From Pseudomonas paraversuta (GTDB lineage Bacteria > Pseudomonadota > Gammaproteobacteria > Pseudomonadales > Pseudomonadaceae): a stretch of DNA of 64,000 nucleotides. Location of the stretch: contig NZ_CAJFCL010000002.1 in NCBI RefSeq assembly GCF_904063065.1, positions 372,001 to 436,000 on the forward strand, read 5' to 3'. Within the stretch, counting starts at the first letter, position 1; the number at the start of each line of letters is the position of its first letter. Shown piece after piece: positions 1 to 9,046 of this stretch. The notes beneath the pieces were generated by a model. The model searched no databases, was not told where the DNA came from, and worked only from the letters and a program-made list of their open reading frames with translations. The position numbers and the translations under genes were made by a program.

Positions 1-1
1 A

Positions 2-1687
2 AGCATCGCGGCCAATGCCTCAAAAGCCCAGAAGAGAGACAAGGCGCTCAAGGATGCACAGGATCAAATTAATAAGTCTCGGCTCGCCGGATACAAAATC
101 ACGACTGAGCAGGAGGCGGCAGCACTAAAGGCAATCCGCGACAACCCTTCCTACAAGGTCGCGAAGACCCCTGCCACAAAGCCCTACACCGAAGACGCCG
201 GCCAGAAGATGCTCGACCAGGCGCGGCAGCAGTTCGCGGTTCTTCAGCAGCAAAACAACCTTATCGGCCTGCAGAAGGGCGAAGTCGATAAGCTCGGCGC
301 ATCAGGCCAGGCCTTGATCAAGTGGGAGCAGGAACTTGCTGATATCAAGGGCAAGAAGACCTTAACGGCTGACCAGAAATCCCTGATTGCCAATCAGGAC
401 CTCATTACTGCTCAACTTAAGCGCAACGCTGGGCTTGAGCGGGAAAACGAGCTGCGCAAGACCGCTGCTGAAGAAGTGGCGAAACTATCGGCTTTCCAGG
501 CGAATCAGGACAGTCGACTTGCCACGGCTCAGGATGGGCTAGACGCGAACATTGCAGGTATTGGCCTAGGTGACAAAGCCCGGGCCCGCCTCAAAGAAGA
601 TCTGGCAATCCAGAAGGACTACGCACGCCAATCAGCAGCTCTGTTGGAGCAATTCAACACAAAGCGCATTTCCCCTGACCTATATGCGAAAGAAAACGCC
701 ATTGTTCAGGAGGGCCTTGCGAAGCGGCTGCTGATGCAGCAAGACAACTATAACCAGCAGGATGCCGCGCAAAGCAACTGGCTAGCAGGTGCTTCCAGTG
801 CCTGGCAGAACTACTTCGACATTGCCACTGACTACAACCAGCAAACCCAAGATGCGACAGCTCAGATGCTGGGCAGCACAACGACATCAATTTCTGACCA
901 GATCCAAGGCCTGATCAAGGGAACAACAAGCCTCGGTGATGCATTCATCAACCTTGGCTCGACCATGGGCAGTTCTGTGCTCCAGGCTCTATCTGACATT
1001 GCTGCAAAGTGGGTGGTGGTGCATGCGCTGAAGATGGCGGGAATCGGGGCGGAGACAACGGAAACAGTTGCGTCGGAAGGTATTAAAGCTGCGGCTAAGG
1101 TCTCCGGTGATGCAATCGCAACCGGCTCAACGCTCGCGTCTCTGGCCACCACAGTGGCAGCCAACGTTTCGGCCGCGGCTACAACCATCGCTTCTTGGCT
1201 GCCTGCAGCTCTCGTAGCTTCCATCGGTTCATTCGGTGCCGCTGCAGTTGTAGGTGGTACAGCCTTGATTGCTGCATACGCATTGATCAAAGGCTTCTCG
1301 TCTGGTGGCTATACAGGCGCCGGAGGAGTTAACGAACCTGCGGGCATGGTGCACAAGGGCGAGGTCGTTTGGAGTCAGGCGGACATCAGCCGGTTCGGAG
1401 GTGTTGCAGCTGTTGAGTCGCTGCGTAAGGGCAACGTTACACCATTAGGAGCGGCGCGTTCAGGGGCTGTAGGCACCTCTGCAAGCAAGGCCTCTGCTGT
1501 TTCAGCATCCACGTCATTGACTGTAAACCTCATCGAAAGCCCAAACAAAGCTGGTCAAGTTGAACGCGGGAGAAACTCAGACGGCACGGAATCCCTGAGT
1601 CTGTTTGTGGCGCAAATCCGATCTGGCGGTAACGAAACGTCTGATGCATTTGAGTCTACTTACAACCTGAAACGCCATGCAGGATAG
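2..1687 (+). CDS. Phage tail tape measure protein, C-terminal part (5' end cut by window)
   Basis: The frame is open from base 2, so the gene begins left of the window; 561 codons are visible. Tape measure proteins set tail length and help DNA passage into the host. The visible part begins with a long charged, coiled-coil-like stretch rich in Ala, Gln, Lys and Glu. It continues into a hydrophobic Ala/Gly/Val-rich block (window 1150-1310) and ends with the 'SSGGYTGAGG' type of glycine-rich tail common at the C-terminus of lambda/D3-like tape measure proteins. The genes that follow are in the usual siphovirus tail-tip order, which supports the call. The internal ATG at 209 is not a likely start. 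Confidence 0.85.
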   Translation, partial: SIAANASKAQKRDKALKDAQDQINKSRLAGYKITTEQEAAALKAIRDNPSYKVAKTPATKPYTEDAGQKMLDQARQQFAVLQQQNNLIGLQKGEVDKLGASGQALIKWEQELADIKGKKTLTADQKSLIANQDLITAQLKRNAGLERENELRKTAAEEVAKLSAFQANQDSRLATAQDGLDANIAGIGLGDKARARLKEDLAIQKDYARQSAALLEQFNTKRISPDLYAKENAIVQEGLAKRLLMQQDNYNQQDAAQSNWLAGASSAWQNYFDIATDYNQQTQDATAQMLGSTTTSISDQIQGLIKGTTSLGDAFINLGSTMGSSVLQALSDIAAKWVVVHALKMAGIGAETTETVASEGIKAAAKVSGDAIATGSTLASLATTVAANVSAAATTIASWLPAALVASIGSFGAAAVVGGTALIAAYALIKGFSSGGYTGAGGVNEPAGMVHKGEVVWSQADISRFGGVAAVESLRKGNVTPLGAARSGAVGTSASKASAVSASTSLTVNLIESPNKAGQVERGRNSDGTESLSLFVAQIRSGGNETSDAFESTYNLKRHAG

Positions 1688-1696
1688 GAGGCAGTA

Positions 1697-2176
1697 GTGA
1701 ACCCGATCGAACAATGCTACGCCTCCGGCGGCGACATGATCATCAAGACCATCGAAACCCGGGCAGAAGGTGAGCCTGACTCAATGCTCTTTTCTCAGGG
1801 CTTCGATGACTGGACCTGCGGTACGGAGGACGGCAGGACGCTGACCTTTCCGGGCATCGCAATTGAGGATGCGTTACCCAAGAACGACAGCAGCGGCTAC
1901 CAGAGTCTGAACATCGCGCTGGATAACACCACGGGCGATGTGCAGAAGGTCGTCGAGGGCTACAAGGCTGCAGGGAAGCGGATCCTCATGATTCATCGCG
2001 AGTATCTCGAAAGCGACCTCAGCTATCCGACGTCGGTGTACCACTTCACGGTGCTCAATCGTGAGTACGCCGACAACACGGCCACGTTTTCCTGCGGTTT
2101 TTTCGACCTGCTCAATACCGGATATCCGCGCGACAAGCTCACGACGCTGGTCGCGCCTGGCCTGACGTACATCTAA
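1697..2176 (+). CDS. DUF1833-type phage minor tail protein
   Basis: A 159-aa protein between the tape measure gene and a tail-tip peptidase gene. The core pattern is 'FDDWTCG', then a Thr/Phe-rich strand, 'LNIALDN', a central 'HREYL' segment and a 'FDLLN' motif before the end. This fits the DUF1833 family of tail proteins as I remember it. The GTG start at 1697 has GGAGG just upstream; an ATG at 1736 is the alternative. By position it would correspond to the lambda M/L region, forming part of the tail tip. The family match is from memory of its consensus, so the exact role is uncertain. Confidence 0.6.
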   Translation: MNPIEQCYASGGDMIIKTIETRAEGEPDSMLFSQGFDDWTCGTEDGRTLTFPGIAIEDALPKNDSSGYQSLNIALDNTTGDVQKVVEGYKAAGKRILMIHREYLESDLSYPTSVYHFTVLNREYADNTATFSCGFFDLLNTGYPRDKLTTLVAPGLTYI

Positions 2177-2178
2177 CC

Positions 2179-2613
2179 ATGCTCAACAAATTCTTATCCG
2201 CCCCGTATCGGAATGGCGGCCGGGGTCCTGCTGCCTTCGATTGTTGGGGGCTGTGTATTGCGGTGCGCCACCAGTTGCTGGGGTTGCCGTTGCTGCCCAG
2301 CCTCGGTGCCGTGGGCAAGGACCGGCTACGCGAAAACACTCACGCCTATCACGACCTCAAGCAGGGCATGGAGGAGTGCGCGCCAGAGGTGGGCGCCATT
2401 GCTGCCGTGTTCCGTGGGGCTCTGTGTCTGCATGTGGGAGTGGTGATCGAGGCCGATGGCCGGTTGAAGGTGCTGGACACGAACCCGGGCGGTGCACGAA
2501 TCCGCACGGTCCGTGAGTTTGAAACTGACTTTCCAAGGGTGGTCTTCTACCGTGATCGAATTTTTCCCGAACAAGATGGCCGGCTCGGCGCCGATGGTCA
2601 CGTATCAGACTGA
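2179..2613 (+). CDS. NlpC/P60-family phage tail-tip peptidase
   Basis: A 144-aa protein, start ATG 2 nt after the previous stop. It has the NlpC/P60 layout: 'FDCWGL' gives the nucleophile Cys near residue 22, and 'CLHVGVV' gives the catalytic His about 60 residues later. This corresponds to the C-terminal peptidase part of lambda gpK and related tail assembly proteins, which are thought to cut peptidoglycan cross-links during DNA injection or assembly. The N-terminal Mov34-like domain of gpK is absent, as in many Pseudomonas phages. The 3' end overlaps the next gene by 62 nt in another frame, showing translational coupling. Confidence 0.75.
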   Translation: MLNKFLSAPYRNGGRGPAAFDCWGLCIAVRHQLLGLPLLPSLGAVGKDRLRENTHAYHDLKQGMEECAPEVGAIAAVFRGALCLHVGVVIEADGRLKVLDTNPGGARIRTVREFETDFPRVVFYRDRIFPEQDGRLGADGHVSD

Positions 2614-5600
2614 CCGCCGCATGACGCTGGAACAATGGCTGATCGATCAGTCGCCCAGCTACGAGCGCATGGAATCGCCACCCATCAGCATCATCCTCAA
2701 CGACGAAGTGATCGAAGCAAAGCGCTGGCATAAGGTGGTGTTCAAACCCTCCGACCAGGTCGAGATCTATCGCGAGCCCAAGGGTACTGACCCATTCAGC
2801 ATCACCTATGCACTGTTCAAAGGTGCGCAGGCGGTCATGAAAGCCATGATGCCGAAGATGCCCGGCATGCCGACAACGTCGACTGCCCAGGGCAACCCGC
2901 TGACCGAGGCAAGCGCCAAGGGCAACAAGGTCAAACTGGGCGACACCATTCGCCAAATTGCCGGCCACCAGAAGGTCTATCCGTCCTATCTGGCTGAGCC
3001 GCGCACCTGGTTTGTTTCCCCGCGAGAGCAGTGGATCGAGATGCTGTTGTACGTCTCGGCCGGGTATCTGGAAATCCCGATCAACAAGATCAAGGTTGGC
3101 GAAACGCCGCTGATCTCGTTGGGCGCCGATGCGAGCGTCACGATCTATCCACCTGGTGCCAACGTATTGGGCGATAGCGCCTCAATGCTCTGGTTCAACG
3201 TGGGCGAGGTGGGTGCGAGCTCAAGCGGAGCGGCAGGCCTCGAGCTGACTGTGTCGAGCAACATCACGCCGTCGGCCACGGCATCGGCTTACCAGTTCAA
3301 CGGGGAGACCATTGCCATTCCTGCGGGAGCGGGGGCGTTCCCGACTGACTGGGCCAGTGGCTTGGTGATCCGGGTGCTGGCTTATTACGAATACGCAGTC
3401 ATCGATGGCGGTTCCGGGCGGGATATTGTCCAGGGCCCACTGGAGATGCTCAACCCCGAAGTGGGAATGCCGATTGAGGTAGTGGGGGCTAATGGTGGAC
3501 TGTATGTCGTCAACAGCTACACGCCTTTTGCATCGGCAGTGCCGCCAACGGCCGGCACCGCTTCAACGTTACGCGGGGCGAGTGGCCCCACCCGGTATGA
3601 CTTCGATGTGACGCCACTGTCGTTCACCGTGAGTCGTGGCGCTACGGCATACCCTGTCATTCTGGACACAGCGACGACCGATCTCGCGGGGCTGGTGTCA
3701 GCGTTCAACAATGCCAAGGGGGCTGCACCTTTCATTGCCAGCGCTTCATCTGGACGGCTGCTGATCACTGAAACTTCCGTGTTCACCGGTTTGCCGCTGA
3801 CAACCTCGGCTTCGACACTTTTCGGTACCAGCCCGGTTAGCACCACCGGCACTGCAGCCTCCAGCGGCACGCCGGAACAACCCGCGCAGATGACCCTTAA
3901 CTATGAAGGGGGCACCCCGGCCAACGGTTTAACGCTGGGCACTGGGTTGGCCAGCATTGGTCCTCGTGGTCTTCGGTACCGCATTACGGCTTTCGGGCCC
4001 GCCATCATGGAGGTAGAGCGCCTGACTTCTAAGGGCTCTGCAGATGAAAATTGGCCCGGATTCAAGCTGCTGGAAAGCGTCAGCGGGGTGATCAACCTCG
4101 ATCCTTCGAACCTTGAGGGTGGGTACCGCGGGCCTTTCGTATGCAGCCCGGTAGGGGAGAAGGTCACCGCCATTGAGTATTCAGTGTCTGCGACTAATGG
4201 CCTGATCGGCATTGGCAAGACGGGCTATGAATATGCGGTCACCTCGTCGCACCAGTTTGAGTACCGGGATATGGACGTGGCGGGTGCCTGGACGGTGCTA
4301 CCACAAACAGTAAGTGGCCACTCTCGCGATGTTCAAGGATTCACGTTTCGGCATGAACTGCCTTACCCGATGAGGCCTGAATGCCGCATCAAGCGCATGC
4401 CCAAGATTGGCGGAGTCAACTCGGCCGAAGTCATGGATGACATGATGTGGTACGGGCTGCGCGGCCTGCGCCAGATACGGCCAGCCAGTTACCCTGGCAT
4501 GACCGTGATGACGGTGAAGATTCGTGGTGGTGACCGCCTTTCAGCGCAATCAGAAAGCCAAGTGAACTTGGAGGCTACCCGAATGCTGACTTTGCGCAGT
4601 GGGGGTGCCTGGCTGGAGGGGCTTGTGCCGACTCGCGACATCGTGCCGTGGGTTCTGAATGTGTTGAAGTCATCGGGCTACACCGATGACGATATCGATC
4701 TTGAAGAGTTTGATCAGTTGCACGCGTCCTGCGTCGCCGATGGCCAGTTTTATGACGAGACCATTGATGACACGAGCATCGTCAAAGAGGTGCTGAATAA
4801 CGCACTGGCCTGTGGCTGGGCTGAACTGACGATCGCCAACGGAAAGATCAAACCGGTGCGGGACGTCCCTCGAGCTGTTTTTGAGCGCGAATATGGCCCG
4901 AAGACACAGACCTATTCGCCGCAGAACATGACGCAGTCCCTGAAAATCAGCGGGCCGCTGCCCTCGATCAATGACTATGACGGTGTGGACGTTGAGTATT
5001 TCTCGAGCAAAAGCTGGGCATGGGAACCCGTCAAATGCCGCTGGCCGGGTGATTTCGGGCTGAAGGTGGAGAAGATCAAGCTGCCCGGGGTGACGGATCG
5101 AGACCGGGCCTACCGGTGGGGGATGCGCCGTCGCGGGCATCAGCTGTTCAGGCAAGACACGTACAGCTGGTCGACAGAACTGGATGGCCGTAACTCTGGC
5201 TATCTGAGCTTCTGCGCCGTGGCCAGCGATACTCCCGGGCTTTGCCAGAGTGCGATTCTGCTGGGCACCGAGACGGTGCCTGGAGGCGTTGTACTGGAAT
5301 CATCTGAACCCTTGGACTGGTCTGCGGGCGGTAATCATAAAGTAGGCATCAGGCGGCTGGACGGCACATTGTCCGGTCCGTATCCGGCCTATCGGATTGA
5401 CGAATTCCGTATCCGGGTAGACGAGTTGGACTTTGAGCCGGCTGATGACATCGTAGTTCTTGAGCCGCCTCACCTCTTGTTTGGCCCCTCCGACAAATGG
5501 GCCTATCCGGTGCTGGTGACTTCTGCCGATCCATCGAATGGCGGGGTGGCGATGAAGGGCATGCCGTACGACTCTCGGGTCTACACCTACGACCACGCAA

Positions 5601-5620
5601 CTGCACCAGAGGCTGCCTGA
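2552..5620 (+). CDS. TipJ/gpJ-like host-specificity tail-tip protein
   Basis: The GTG start at 2552 (1022 aa) is preferred because 'AAGGGTGG' lies about 10 nt upstream; ATG 2576 and ATG 2492 are alternatives. The length, the position after the NlpC/P60 gene and the many beta-strand/FnIII-like stretches fit the central tail-tip hub (J) that recognises the receptor and anchors the tip. Near residues 110-180 is a block ('VKLGDTIRQIAGHQKVYPSY') typical of TipJ-type proteins. The middle (about 3500-3900) is rich in Ala, Ser, Thr and Gly and is low complexity, as expected for a variable linker. The stop overlaps the next start (TGATG). Confidence 0.8.
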   Translation: MIEFFPNKMAGSAPMVTYQTDRRMTLEQWLIDQSPSYERMESPPISIILNDEVIEAKRWHKVVFKPSDQVEIYREPKGTDPFSITYALFKGAQAVMKAMMPKMPGMPTTSTAQGNPLTEASAKGNKVKLGDTIRQIAGHQKVYPSYLAEPRTWFVSPREQWIEMLLYVSAGYLEIPINKIKVGETPLISLGADASVTIYPPGANVLGDSASMLWFNVGEVGASSSGAAGLELTVSSNITPSATASAYQFNGETIAIPAGAGAFPTDWASGLVIRVLAYYEYAVIDGGSGRDIVQGPLEMLNPEVGMPIEVVGANGGLYVVNSYTPFASAVPPTAGTASTLRGASGPTRYDFDVTPLSFTVSRGATAYPVILDTATTDLAGLVSAFNNAKGAAPFIASASSGRLLITETSVFTGLPLTTSASTLFGTSPVSTTGTAASSGTPEQPAQMTLNYEGGTPANGLTLGTGLASIGPRGLRYRITAFGPAIMEVERLTSKGSADENWPGFKLLESVSGVINLDPSNLEGGYRGPFVCSPVGEKVTAIEYSVSATNGLIGIGKTGYEYAVTSSHQFEYRDMDVAGAWTVLPQTVSGHSRDVQGFTFRHELPYPMRPECRIKRMPKIGGVNSAEVMDDMMWYGLRGLRQIRPASYPGMTVMTVKIRGGDRLSAQSESQVNLEATRMLTLRSGGAWLEGLVPTRDIVPWVLNVLKSSGYTDDDIDLEEFDQLHASCVADGQFYDETIDDTSIVKEVLNNALACGWAELTIANGKIKPVRDVPRAVFEREYGPKTQTYSPQNMTQSLKISGPLPSINDYDGVDVEYFSSKSWAWEPVKCRWPGDFGLKVEKIKLPGVTDRDRAYRWGMRRRGHQLFRQDTYSWSTELDGRNSGYLSFCAVASDTPGLCQSAILLGTETVPGGVVLESSEPLDWSAGGNHKVGIRRLDGTLSGPYPAYRIDEFRIRVDELDFEPADDIVVLEPPHLLFGPSDKWAYPVLVTSADPSNGGVAMKGMPYDSRVYTYDHATAPEAA

Positions 5621-6096
5621 TGCTCACTTATCCAGAAGGCCTGCCCCTGCCACAGCGGGAGGGCTATGGCTTTTCGCAAATTAGCCCGATCGCCAGCACG
5701 CCAATGGTTACCGGTCGATCTCGCCGCCGCCGCGTCTGGCGAAGTACTCCTGCACGGGTGGCAGTGTCTTGGTTGATGGAGGGGCCGGAAGCCAAGCTGT
5801 TCATGGGTTGGTTCGAGCACGGTATAAATGGTGTTGATTGGTTCCTCTGCCCGGTTAAGAGCCCAATGGGCCTTGAGCTGGCAAAGGCCCAGTTCACCGA
5901 TATTTACCAAGGCCCATTTCTGGTTGGCGTCGACTTGTGGCGCTTCACCGCTGAGCTTGAATTGTTCAAATTGCCAATCATCAGCGAGGCCGAACTTACT
6001 GACCTGCTGGCAGGCATGGACGTTGGCGTCATGAATGCGCAGCTGCGCAGTCTGCTGCAGCGCTGGTACACGAAGTCTTGGCCCGGCGCGACTTAA
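5620..6096 (+). CDS. Conserved phage protein of unknown function downstream of TipJ
   Basis: 158 aa. The ATG overlaps the TipJ stop in a TGATG arrangement, so translation is coupled. The sequence is Trp-rich ('VSWLMEG', 'GVDWFLCPV', 'LWRFTAELE') with no signal peptide or clear membrane segment. Small proteins of this size are common right after the J gene in Pseudomonas siphoviruses, and a tail-tip accessory or assembly role is inferred from position only. It is the last gene of the tail operon before a terminator-like hairpin at 6130. Confidence 0.7.
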   Translation: MLTYPEGLPLPQREGYGFSQISPIASTPMVTGRSRRRRVWRSTPARVAVSWLMEGPEAKLFMGWFEHGINGVDWFLCPVKSPMGLELAKAQFTDIYQGPFLVGVDLWRFTAELELFKLPIISEAELTDLLAGMDVGVMNAQLRSLLQRWYTKSWPGAT

Positions 6097-6129
6097 CCGT
6101 TCGATCTACAGATTATTTTTCAATTCTAT

Positions 6130-6156
6130 AGCCCACCACTGAGTGGGCTTTTTTTC
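6130..6156 (+). terminator. Hairpin with T-run before tail-fibre gene
   Basis: Stem AGCCCAC / GTGGGCT with a 6-nt loop, followed by a run of T. It lies 34 nt after the preceding stop and only 14 nt before the next ATG, so it could be a rho-independent terminator or attenuator. Two similar structures precede later genes at 9004 and 10822. Confidence 0.7.
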
Positions 6157-6169
6157 GCCTGGAGTAAAT

Positions 6170-8128
6170 ATGAGCGGAGCAACTGACCTTGCGCGCCTGA
6201 CGGGAACGATCGACATCTTGAACGAGATCACGATTTCACCCGAGATCAAGGATGTTGACGTGGGGAATGGGGAGACACGGCCAACGGTAACCAAGGCGCT
6301 CTCTATTGCTGCCAGTCAGTTCGGCGGCGCAATGCCTTATACCAGCATTGAAGAAGCTCTCACAAAGACGGTCAGTGGCACAGTATTCTCAGTGCCAGCC
6401 AAATTGGCCCTGTCGCCCGACCCACTCAAATACATCGACATGTACCTAAATGACGAGGGCTCTCCAGTACCTCTTGGTGATTATCCAAATGGTTTTGCGA
6501 ATCGTCTAAGCATCAATCAATCATCCTTGGCGCTTGAACTGGCGCCGTCTCGGATGCTGTCTAGCGAATTCGCTCAGGCATTCGCTGACGACTTTGGTAC
6601 GCCAATTCTAGGCGTGAAAAAGGGCGGTACGGCGTTCGGTCTGTTCGATGAGCTGCCTGGTCTTTTCTTTTTGAGTGGGGAATGGCGATACGTCCAGACC
6701 GACGAGGATGGAGTAGTTCTATTTGGTCATCGCTGGGATGGCACAACCGTTATTTACGGGGTTGGGTCTGACACTGGCGTGTCGCCGTATGTCATTACTG
6801 ATTCGGGACAGCCAGACATTTGGTTGTTTGCTGAAAACGCAAGCTTCCAACTCACTACCCACGGGAGCAACTGGAACCCTGTAGCAGCTGATGGCGTTGT
6901 TCGGTATATGTCGCGCGCTGGAACTAATGTGCAGAAAATCCAGGAGGAACTGCCAGCTGTAAACAAGCTTGCCGCGTACATCAGGAAACTGTTGCACATT
7001 CCAAGTCACGGGCAGTCCCTTTCCCTTGGCGTCCATTCTATGATCTTGACGACGCAGTATCCGGTAGCAAACCGGGCATTCACCATTGCCGTAGGTTTGC
7101 GTCAGAGTGATTCCCAGCAATCGCTCGCTCTCGACCCTGGAAACGTATTACCTCTGAAATCGCTAATGTCCAACCTGCAGGAAGCGCCTCACGCCCAACT
7201 TTGTGCTGGCTTGGCTCGCCATCGCAGTCTGCCTGCAGACGCCGGTGTTATCGGTAGCTGTCATGGAGTGGGGGCGACTACTATCTTGGGGCTGTCTAAG
7301 GGCACTGTCCCCTACAATAACCTGATCACCGCCGTAGCTCAGTGCAAGGCTGACGCGACGGAGCGAGGACTCGACTACTCGGTACCGTTCGTAGACTGGA
7401 TCCAGGGAGAAGCGAACTCCACCGGAAGCCAAGGGGGATACCTAACGGTCCTCCTTCAGCTGCAGTCCGACCTGGAGGCTGACATCGGTGTCATCACCGG
7501 CGATGAAAGAATCCCGCTCGTGCTGTGCCAGATGAGCAGTTGGACGACCAAAAATATCATGACCAGTTATGTTCCTCTGGAGCAGCTGCAGGCATCGCTT
7601 GACCACCCTGAGAAATTCATTTGCGCCGGGCCAAAGTACTGGCTCGATTATCACACCGACGGTGTTCATCTGACAGGCACTGGATCAGTGCAGTTGGGTG
7701 CAATGCATCGGGCGCCTGGTCACGCCGCTGTTGAAGGATTGGAGTGGAAGCCGACTCATTGCACGAAAGTTGTGCGCGATGAAGCGACGGTAACGATGAC
7801 CTTTCACACCCCGGCTGGGCCGCTGGTGCGCGACACCGTCAATGTAACTGACCCGGGTAACTTGGGCATCCGCTGGATCGACAGCACCAATAGCGCGACC
7901 ATTTCTTCTGTGACGGTCAACGACGACAACTCCGTGACACTCACGCTCTCGGGCATTCCGACCGGTGCCAACCCCCGGGTAGGTATCGCCGATGCCGGCA
8001 TAGCGGGCGCACTCGGCGGCCCGACTACTGGGCCGCGGGCCTGTCTACGCGACAGCAACACCGAACTCGATGTATTCGGCAATCCCTTCTACAACTGGGT
8101 TTGCCACCAAGTAATCAGCGTGGAGTAA
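6170..8128 (+). CDS. Tail fibre/spike protein with SGNH (sialate O-acetylesterase-like) domain
   Basis: 652 aa; ATG 6170 has GGAG 6 nt upstream, and the GTG at 6143 lies inside the hairpin. The N-terminal 270 residues have no recognised motif and probably attach to the virion. From about residue 278 an SGNH/CE6-type esterase pattern appears: 'HGQS' with Ser283, 'WIQGEAN' with Glu414, and 'DGVHLTG' with Asp497 and His500. In this family the Ser, Asp and His form the catalytic set and the WxQGE block is typical of sialate/acetyl esterases. The likely role is removal of O-acetyl groups from LPS or capsule during adsorption. Substrate is unknown. A C-terminal beta-rich domain follows. Confidence 0.75.
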   Translation: MSGATDLARLTGTIDILNEITISPEIKDVDVGNGETRPTVTKALSIAASQFGGAMPYTSIEEALTKTVSGTVFSVPAKLALSPDPLKYIDMYLNDEGSPVPLGDYPNGFANRLSINQSSLALELAPSRMLSSEFAQAFADDFGTPILGVKKGGTAFGLFDELPGLFFLSGEWRYVQTDEDGVVLFGHRWDGTTVIYGVGSDTGVSPYVITDSGQPDIWLFAENASFQLTTHGSNWNPVAADGVVRYMSRAGTNVQKIQEELPAVNKLAAYIRKLLHIPSHGQSLSLGVHSMILTTQYPVANRAFTIAVGLRQSDSQQSLALDPGNVLPLKSLMSNLQEAPHAQLCAGLARHRSLPADAGVIGSCHGVGATTILGLSKGTVPYNNLITAVAQCKADATERGLDYSVPFVDWIQGEANSTGSQGGYLTVLLQLQSDLEADIGVITGDERIPLVLCQMSSWTTKNIMTSYVPLEQLQASLDHPEKFICAGPKYWLDYHTDGVHLTGTGSVQLGAMHRAPGHAAVEGLEWKPTHCTKVVRDEATVTMTFHTPAGPLVRDTVNVTDPGNLGIRWIDSTNSATISSVTVNDDNSVTLTLSGIPTGANPRVGIADAGIAGALGGPTTGPRACLRDSNTELDVFGNPFYNWVCHQVISVE

Positions 8129-8136
8129 TAGAGGAC

Positions 8137-8955
8137 ATGGGACAAATCATCATTCTGTCTGGCGTGAAGGCTCAGGCAGGGGGCAATGCTCCGCGAATCA
8201 TTATGTCTGCAGCTGATCGAGTGGCGATGCGCATGCCGTTCCTCAAACATGCGGTAAGCCCGCGGGAGCTGACCGCAGTGACCGGCGAGGGTCTCACTGG
8301 TCGCTGCCGAGTTACCCTAGAGGCGCTGTCCAGCATTGGAGGGGGTGCCGCGAACATGGCCTTGCTCAATCGAGCAGGTCACCTAGGAATAGGTGGATCT
8401 GTGCTGTCCAGTGCCATGGGCCTTAAGCTGCCAGACTGCAGTGCAACGGCGTCTTACACGATCGTGGTCGCATTCAATATCGGCACCTCGACTGGCAGCA
8501 TTTACACGACCACGCGACAGCTACTCAACGGATTTAGTGCGGAAGGTGTGCTAGCCAACCAAATGCTTACGGCATCCGGTGCGGCCAACCCAACCGAGGC
8601 TTACAAGAGCAAAATGCTATCCGTAGGTATTGGCACGTTTTCTCCTTTCTCTATCGTTAACATGCCTCCGTCTCTTAGTTGGGGCGTAGTCGCGATTGAT
8701 TTCAATAACGACACTGGAGTGGTCAGCCTCTCACTCGATGGCATTACTTGGAGTTCAGTACAGCGTGTCGTGGGCGGCAACACAATTGGCGGTACCGGGT
8801 ACGTGACAATCGGGATGCCAACTACAACGGCTGGCCTGACTGATAATTTGGTAGGTGACACATTCATCTTCGGCGAGTCGCTGCGTGCCAAGTCCTCGGA
8901 CAGTGCGATCGCGAGTCTCATTGCTGCGATGAAGGCTGATTACGACATAGTCTAA
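8137..8955 (+). CDS. Phage virion-associated protein, probable tail-fibre component
   Basis: 272 aa; ATG 8137 is preceded by GGAG and GAGG and lies 8 nt after the previous stop, so it is co-transcribed with the esterase fibre gene. No catalytic motif is seen. The second half (from about residue 100) alternates hydrophobic and polar residues with Gly, Thr and Asn, ending in 'DNLVGDTFIFGESL'. This resembles a concanavalin-A/laminin-G-like beta sandwich, often used for sugar binding. That fold is inferred from composition only. It may be a fibre partner or a protector of the host glycan. Confidence 0.55.
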   Translation: MGQIIILSGVKAQAGGNAPRIIMSAADRVAMRMPFLKHAVSPRELTAVTGEGLTGRCRVTLEALSSIGGGAANMALLNRAGHLGIGGSVLSSAMGLKLPDCSATASYTIVVAFNIGTSTGSIYTTTRQLLNGFSAEGVLANQMLTASGAANPTEAYKSKMLSVGIGTFSPFSIVNMPPSLSWGVVAIDFNNDTGVVSLSLDGITWSSVQRVVGGNTIGGTGYVTIGMPTTTAGLTDNLVGDTFIFGESLRAKSSDSAIASLIAAMKADYDIV

Positions 8956-9003
8956 GCTAGTCCGCGAATTGCGTTCGCCTAAGCGGTGATGCGCGTCATT
9001 TGT

Positions 9004-9028
9004 AAGCCCGTATCACGCGGGCTTTTTT
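9004..9028 (+). terminator. Hairpin with T-run before S74 fibre gene
   Basis: Stem AAGCCCG / CGGGCTT with a 7-nt loop followed by a T-run, 48 nt after the preceding stop and 18 nt before the next ATG. It repeats the arrangement at 6130 and 10822. Confidence 0.7.
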
Positions 9029-9046
9029 CATAAGCAGGAGATATGC

